64,000 nucleotides of DNA, from NCBI GenBank assembly GCA_022340805.1, contig JAJDNF010000033.1, positions 62,001 to 126,000 on the forward strand. The letters are read 5' to 3'. The stretch comes from Chromatiaceae bacterium (lineage in GTDB: Bacteria > Pseudomonadota > Gammaproteobacteria > Chromatiales > Chromatiaceae). Position 1 is the first letter of the stretch. Each line of letters begins with the position of its first letter. The notes beneath the pieces were generated by a model, which saw only the letters and a program-made list of their open reading frames with translations, was not told the origin of the DNA and searched no databases. Position numbers and translations under genes: made by a program. This document shows, one piece after another, positions 60,641 to 64,000 of this stretch.

Positions 60641-62332
60641 ATGCCCATTTTCAACGAGATTCGCTTCGACAACCTGCGCGGCGACCTGTTCGGCGGCGTG
60701 ACGGCGGCCATCATCGCGCTGCCGATGGCCCTTGCCTTCGGCGTGGCCTCGGGTGCCGGGCCCGCCGCCGGGCTCTACGGCGCCGTGCTGGTCGGCCTGT
60801 TTGCCGCCCTGTTCGGCGGTACCCCGACGCTGATCTCGGAACCGACTGGGCCGATGACGGTGGTCATGACGGCGGTCATCGCCAACCTGATCGCGGCCAA
60901 CCCCGAACAGGGCATGGCGATGGCCTTCACGGTGGTGATGCTGGCCGGGATCTTTCAGATGATCTTCGGCGCGCTCAAACTCGGGCACTACGTGACCATG
61001 ATGCCGTACACGGTGATCTCCGGTTTCATGACCGGGATCGGCGTGATCCTGGTTGTGTTGCAACTCGGCCCCTTCCTCGGCCACGCAACGCCACCCGGCG
61101 GGGTGATCGGCACATTCGAAGCGCTGCCGGCGCTGATCGCCGACATCCAGCCCGCCGAGACGGCCCTGGCCGTATTCACCTTCGGCCTGATCGTACTGTT
61201 CCCCAAGCGCCTGCGCCGACTGCTGCCACCGCAGCTGCTGGCACTGGTCGTGGGCACGCTGGTCTCGCTATTCCTGTTCGCCAACATGGACATCCGGCAG
61301 ATCGGCGAGATACCTACCGGCCTGCCGGCGCTCCACATGCCGGTGTTCACGGCCGCACAGTGGCAGTTGATGGTCGTGGACGCGGCGGTGCTCGCGGTGC
61401 TCGGCAGCATCGATGCGCTGCTGACCTCGGTGATCGCCGAGAGCATGACACGCAAGGAGCACAGCTCGAACAAGGAGCTGTTCGGCCAGGGCATGGGTAA
61501 CCTCGCCTCCGGCCTTTTCGGCGGCATCGCGGGCGCCGGCGCGACCATGGGCACCGTGGTCAACATCCAGGCCGGCGGCAGCAGCGCCCTGTCGGGGCTC
61601 ACCCGCGCCCTATTGCTGCTGATCGTCGTGATCTGGGCAGGACCGCTGACCGCGCACATCCCGCTCGCGGTGCTCGCCGGGATCGCGCTTAAGGTCGGCT
61701 TCGACATCATCGACTGGTCCTTCCTGAAGCGCGCGCACCGGGTGTCATCGAAGGCGGCGATGATCATGTACGGTGTGATCGGGCTGACGGTGTTCGTCGA
61801 CCTGATTACCGCGGTGGCGCTCGGTGTGTTCGTCGCCAACGTGCTGACGATAGAGCGCATGGTCAGGCTGCAGAGCCGTTCGGTGAAGACCATCAAACAC
61901 TCGGATGGGGCCGACGATCTTACCCGGGACGAGCAGACCCTGCTGGAGCAGGCGAAGGGCCGGATACTGGTGTTCGAGCTGGGCGGGCCGCTGATATTCG
62001 GTGTCGCCAAGGCGATCTCGCGGCAGCACGCGGTACTTCCCGATCACGAGGTGCTGATCATGGATTTCACCGGGGTGCCGGTGCTCGGCGTCTCGTCGTC
62101 GCTTGCGCTGGAGAAGATGATCCTGGAAGACCTGGAGCGGCGGCACCCGGTGTTCGTCGCCGGCGCCGAGGGTGACGTGATGCAGCGACTCGAGACCCTC
62201 GGACTAATCGACGCCCTGCCCGCCGAACACATCGTCCGCACGCGCCAGCAGGCTTTAGAGATAGCCACGAGGCTCCTGGAGGACAGGAGCAACGGCGGCA
62301 GCCGGCAGGCCGGCCAGGCAGCAGTGGCATGA
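60641..62332 (+). CDS. SulP-family anion transporter with C-terminal STAS domain
   Basis: FGVASGAGPAAGLYGAVLVGLFAALFGGTPTLISEPTGPMTVVM; STAS MDFTGVPVLGVSSSLALEKMI. Confidence 0.92.
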   Translation: MPIFNEIRFDNLRGDLFGGVTAAIIALPMALAFGVASGAGPAAGLYGAVLVGLFAALFGGTPTLISEPTGPMTVVMTAVIANLIAANPEQGMAMAFTVVMLAGIFQMIFGALKLGHYVTMMPYTVISGFMTGIGVILVVLQLGPFLGHATPPGGVIGTFEALPALIADIQPAETALAVFTFGLIVLFPKRLRRLLPPQLLALVVGTLVSLFLFANMDIRQIGEIPTGLPALHMPVFTAAQWQLMVVDAAVLAVLGSIDALLTSVIAESMTRKEHSSNKELFGQGMGNLASGLFGGIAGAGATMGTVVNIQAGGSSALSGLTRALLLLIVVIWAGPLTAHIPLAVLAGIALKVGFDIIDWSFLKRAHRVSSKAAMIMYGVIGLTVFVDLITAVALGVFVANVLTIERMVRLQSRSVKTIKHSDGADDLTRDEQTLLEQAKGRILVFELGGPLIFGVAKAISRQHAVLPDHEVLIMDFTGVPVLGVSSSLALEKMILEDLERRHPVFVAGAEGDVMQRLETLGLIDALPAEHIVRTRQQALEIATRLLEDRSNGGSRQAGQAAVA

Positions 62333-62527
62333 GCAGCGCGCGCGGCAAGCTATCGATGAATCGCGTGCGACCCATAGTTCATAGACCTGCATCTATCACG
62401 GTCGCGCCCATTTCCGATTTCCGTTACTTGGGTTCGCCCACTACTCTCACCACTCGAGGCTGCAGCCGCGCAACGGCGGCAGTCGCGCGAACCGCTCATC
62501 GGGCACAACGGCTTGGGAGAAAGAAAC

Positions 62528-62842
62528 ATGCAGGCGATAGAGCAACGGGACGGGGCAGGCTGCGACTCCGCCGCAGACCGCGCACTGGGACAGATCGGCA
62601 GGTGTCTCAGGCGCGGCTGCGTGATCTGCATCGAACACGCACCGGCGATGGCGCCACGTTTCACGCCCTGGCAGACCTGGGGGAAACGCTGCTGTTACAG
62701 CGGCGACACGCAGGAGATCTATACCGAGATCGACCGCTGTCGCGACGCCCACGCCGATCATCACATACGACTGAACATCGAGGACTACAGCTTCCGCAGC
62801 CGTTTCTCGCTGGTGGTGCACAGCCCGACCAACGAGGCCTGA
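62528..62842 (+). CDS. RuBisCO small-subunit-like protein
   Basis: QIGRCLRRGCVICIEHAPAMAPRFTPWQTWGKRCCYSGDTQEIYTEIDRCRDAHADHHIRLNIEDYSFRSRFSLVVHSP aligns by eye with CbbS core. Confidence 0.65.
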   Translation: MQAIEQRDGAGCDSAADRALGQIGRCLRRGCVICIEHAPAMAPRFTPWQTWGKRCCYSGDTQEIYTEIDRCRDAHADHHIRLNIEDYSFRSRFSLVVHSPTNEA

Positions 62843-62999
62843 GCCAGGCGAGTCGCCCTTCCCGGCACGGGCAGGCCGGCACCGGCCTTAGTGCCGTCCC
62901 CACGCGCCCGCCGTGCGGCCCATGCCAGACGATTGGCAGGGGTCGGCGCGGGCAAACTCAGCTATCCTGTTGCGCTCCTGCCCAGGACAAGGCGCCGGG

Positions 63000-63614
63000 A
63001 TGATCGCACTCAGGACCTACGTCTATATCGACTCGCTGCAGCCGCAGCTGGCGGCCTACATGGCGACCGTGTCGCAGGGCTTTCTGCCGGTGCCCGGCGA
63101 CGCCTGCCTGTGGATCGAGGTGTCGCCCGGTATGGCGATCCACCGCCTGACCGACATGGCACTGAAGGCGACCCGGGTGCATCTGGCCCAGCAGGTCGTG
63201 GAGCGCGCCTATGGCTCGATGGTTGTCCACCAGCGCGACCAGAGTGACGTACGCGAGGCAGGACGACTGCTGCTCGCAAAGATGGGGGCGAGCCAGGAAC
63301 AGCGGGAACGGTGCCGGATCGCCTGGCAGGAGGTGATCCGTGGCATGACGCCCGACCACACGGTGCTGATCAACCGCCAGGACCGGCGCGGTTCGATGAT
63401 CCTCCCCGGCCAGAGCATGTTCATCCTCGAGACGGAGCCCGCCGGCTACATCGTGTACGCGGCCAACCAGGCCGAAAAAGCCGCCAACATCACGCTGATC
63501 GACGTGCGCGCGGTCGGCGCCTTCGGGCGCCTGATCCTGTCCGGCAAGGAAGGCGACGTCGACGAGGCCGCGGCCGCGGCGGTAGCGGCGATCGAGAATC
63601 CCTCCGGCACCTGA
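63000..63614 (+). CDS. Protein with two BMC-fold-like domains
   Basis: [51 protein letters not shown] and [53 protein letters not shown]. Confidence 0.65.
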   Translation: MIALRTYVYIDSLQPQLAAYMATVSQGFLPVPGDACLWIEVSPGMAIHRLTDMALKATRVHLAQQVVERAYGSMVVHQRDQSDVREAGRLLLAKMGASQEQRERCRIAWQEVIRGMTPDHTVLINRQDRRGSMILPGQSMFILETEPAGYIVYAANQAEKAANITLIDVRAVGAFGRLILSGKEGDVDEAAAAAVAAIENPSGT

Positions 63615-63631
63615 CCCACGGCCAACCGTCC

Positions 63632-64000
63632 ATGCACCGCCGCGAACTGCTGAATCTGCTGGACCGACACCGCACCCGCTTCATGGACGAGGCAGCGCAC
63701 GTCACCCGTACCCGCGCCTTCGTCGCGGCCCACCAAGACTGCTTTCACTGCGACCTGTGGCCGGGACACGTGACCGGTTCGGCCTGGGTGGTCAACCCCG
63801 GCAGGGACAGTGTGCTGCTGCTGCACCATCGCAAACACAACCAGTGGTTCCAGCCCGGCGGACACGCCGACGGCGACGCCGACATCCTGCGGGTCGCGCT
63901 GCGCGAGACCTCGGAGGAAACCGGGTTGGACCCGTCGCACATCCGCTTGGTCGAAGACGCGATCTTCGATGTCGACATCCACCGGATAGCGGCGAGTCCG
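63632..64000 (+). CDS. Nudix hydrolase (truncated by window end)
   Basis: GGHADGDADILRVALRETSEETGL Nudix box. Confidence 0.85.
   Translation, partial: MHRRELLNLLDRHRTRFMDEAAHVTRTRAFVAAHQDCFHCDLWPGHVTGSAWVVNPGRDSVLLLHHRKHNQWFQPGGHADGDADILRVALRETSEETGLDPSHIRLVEDAIFDVDIHRIAASP

Noticed and set aside
1-64000. CRISPR arrays, prophage, transposases, tRNA or rRNA genes
   Set aside because: No repeat-spacer pattern, phage/transposase ORFs or recognisable RNA gene sequences were seen by eye

Overview
High-GC, gene-dense window that looks like a sulfur-oxidising, autotrophic gammaproteobacterium (lineage is inferred). No rRNA, tRNA, CRISPR or transposase was recognised. Mostly chromosomal genes: a FimX-like degenerate GGDEF/EAL protein, an RND efflux system, NrtR-nadA, a polyP:AMP phosphotransferase, ribonucleotide reductase (one nrdA, two nrdB), folE, ppnP, sbcB, tsaB, rlmJ. 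The strongest unusual items are: (1) a SulP transporter followed by a free-standing RuBisCO-small-subunit-like protein and a tandem BMC-fold protein (60.6-63.6 kb), possibly an undescribed inorganic-carbon module; (2) a 40-bp exactly duplicated promoter block carrying two DnaA-box-like 9-mers and part of a NrdR-box pair, found upstream of nrdA and, 16.6 kb away in opposite orientation, upstream of a secreted [FW]RP-motif gene; (3) an undescribed cluster of [FW]RP-motif secreted proteins with a ParA ATPase, a TPR protein and a membrane coiled-coil protein (2.4-7.1 kb); (4) a sulfur oxygenase reductase homologue with its key residues retained; (5) an in-frame NasT-receiver/NasA-C-terminus chimera; (6) a third NrdR-box pair ahead of a small zinc-ribbon transcription unit. 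All family calls come from reading motifs by eye, without database searches.
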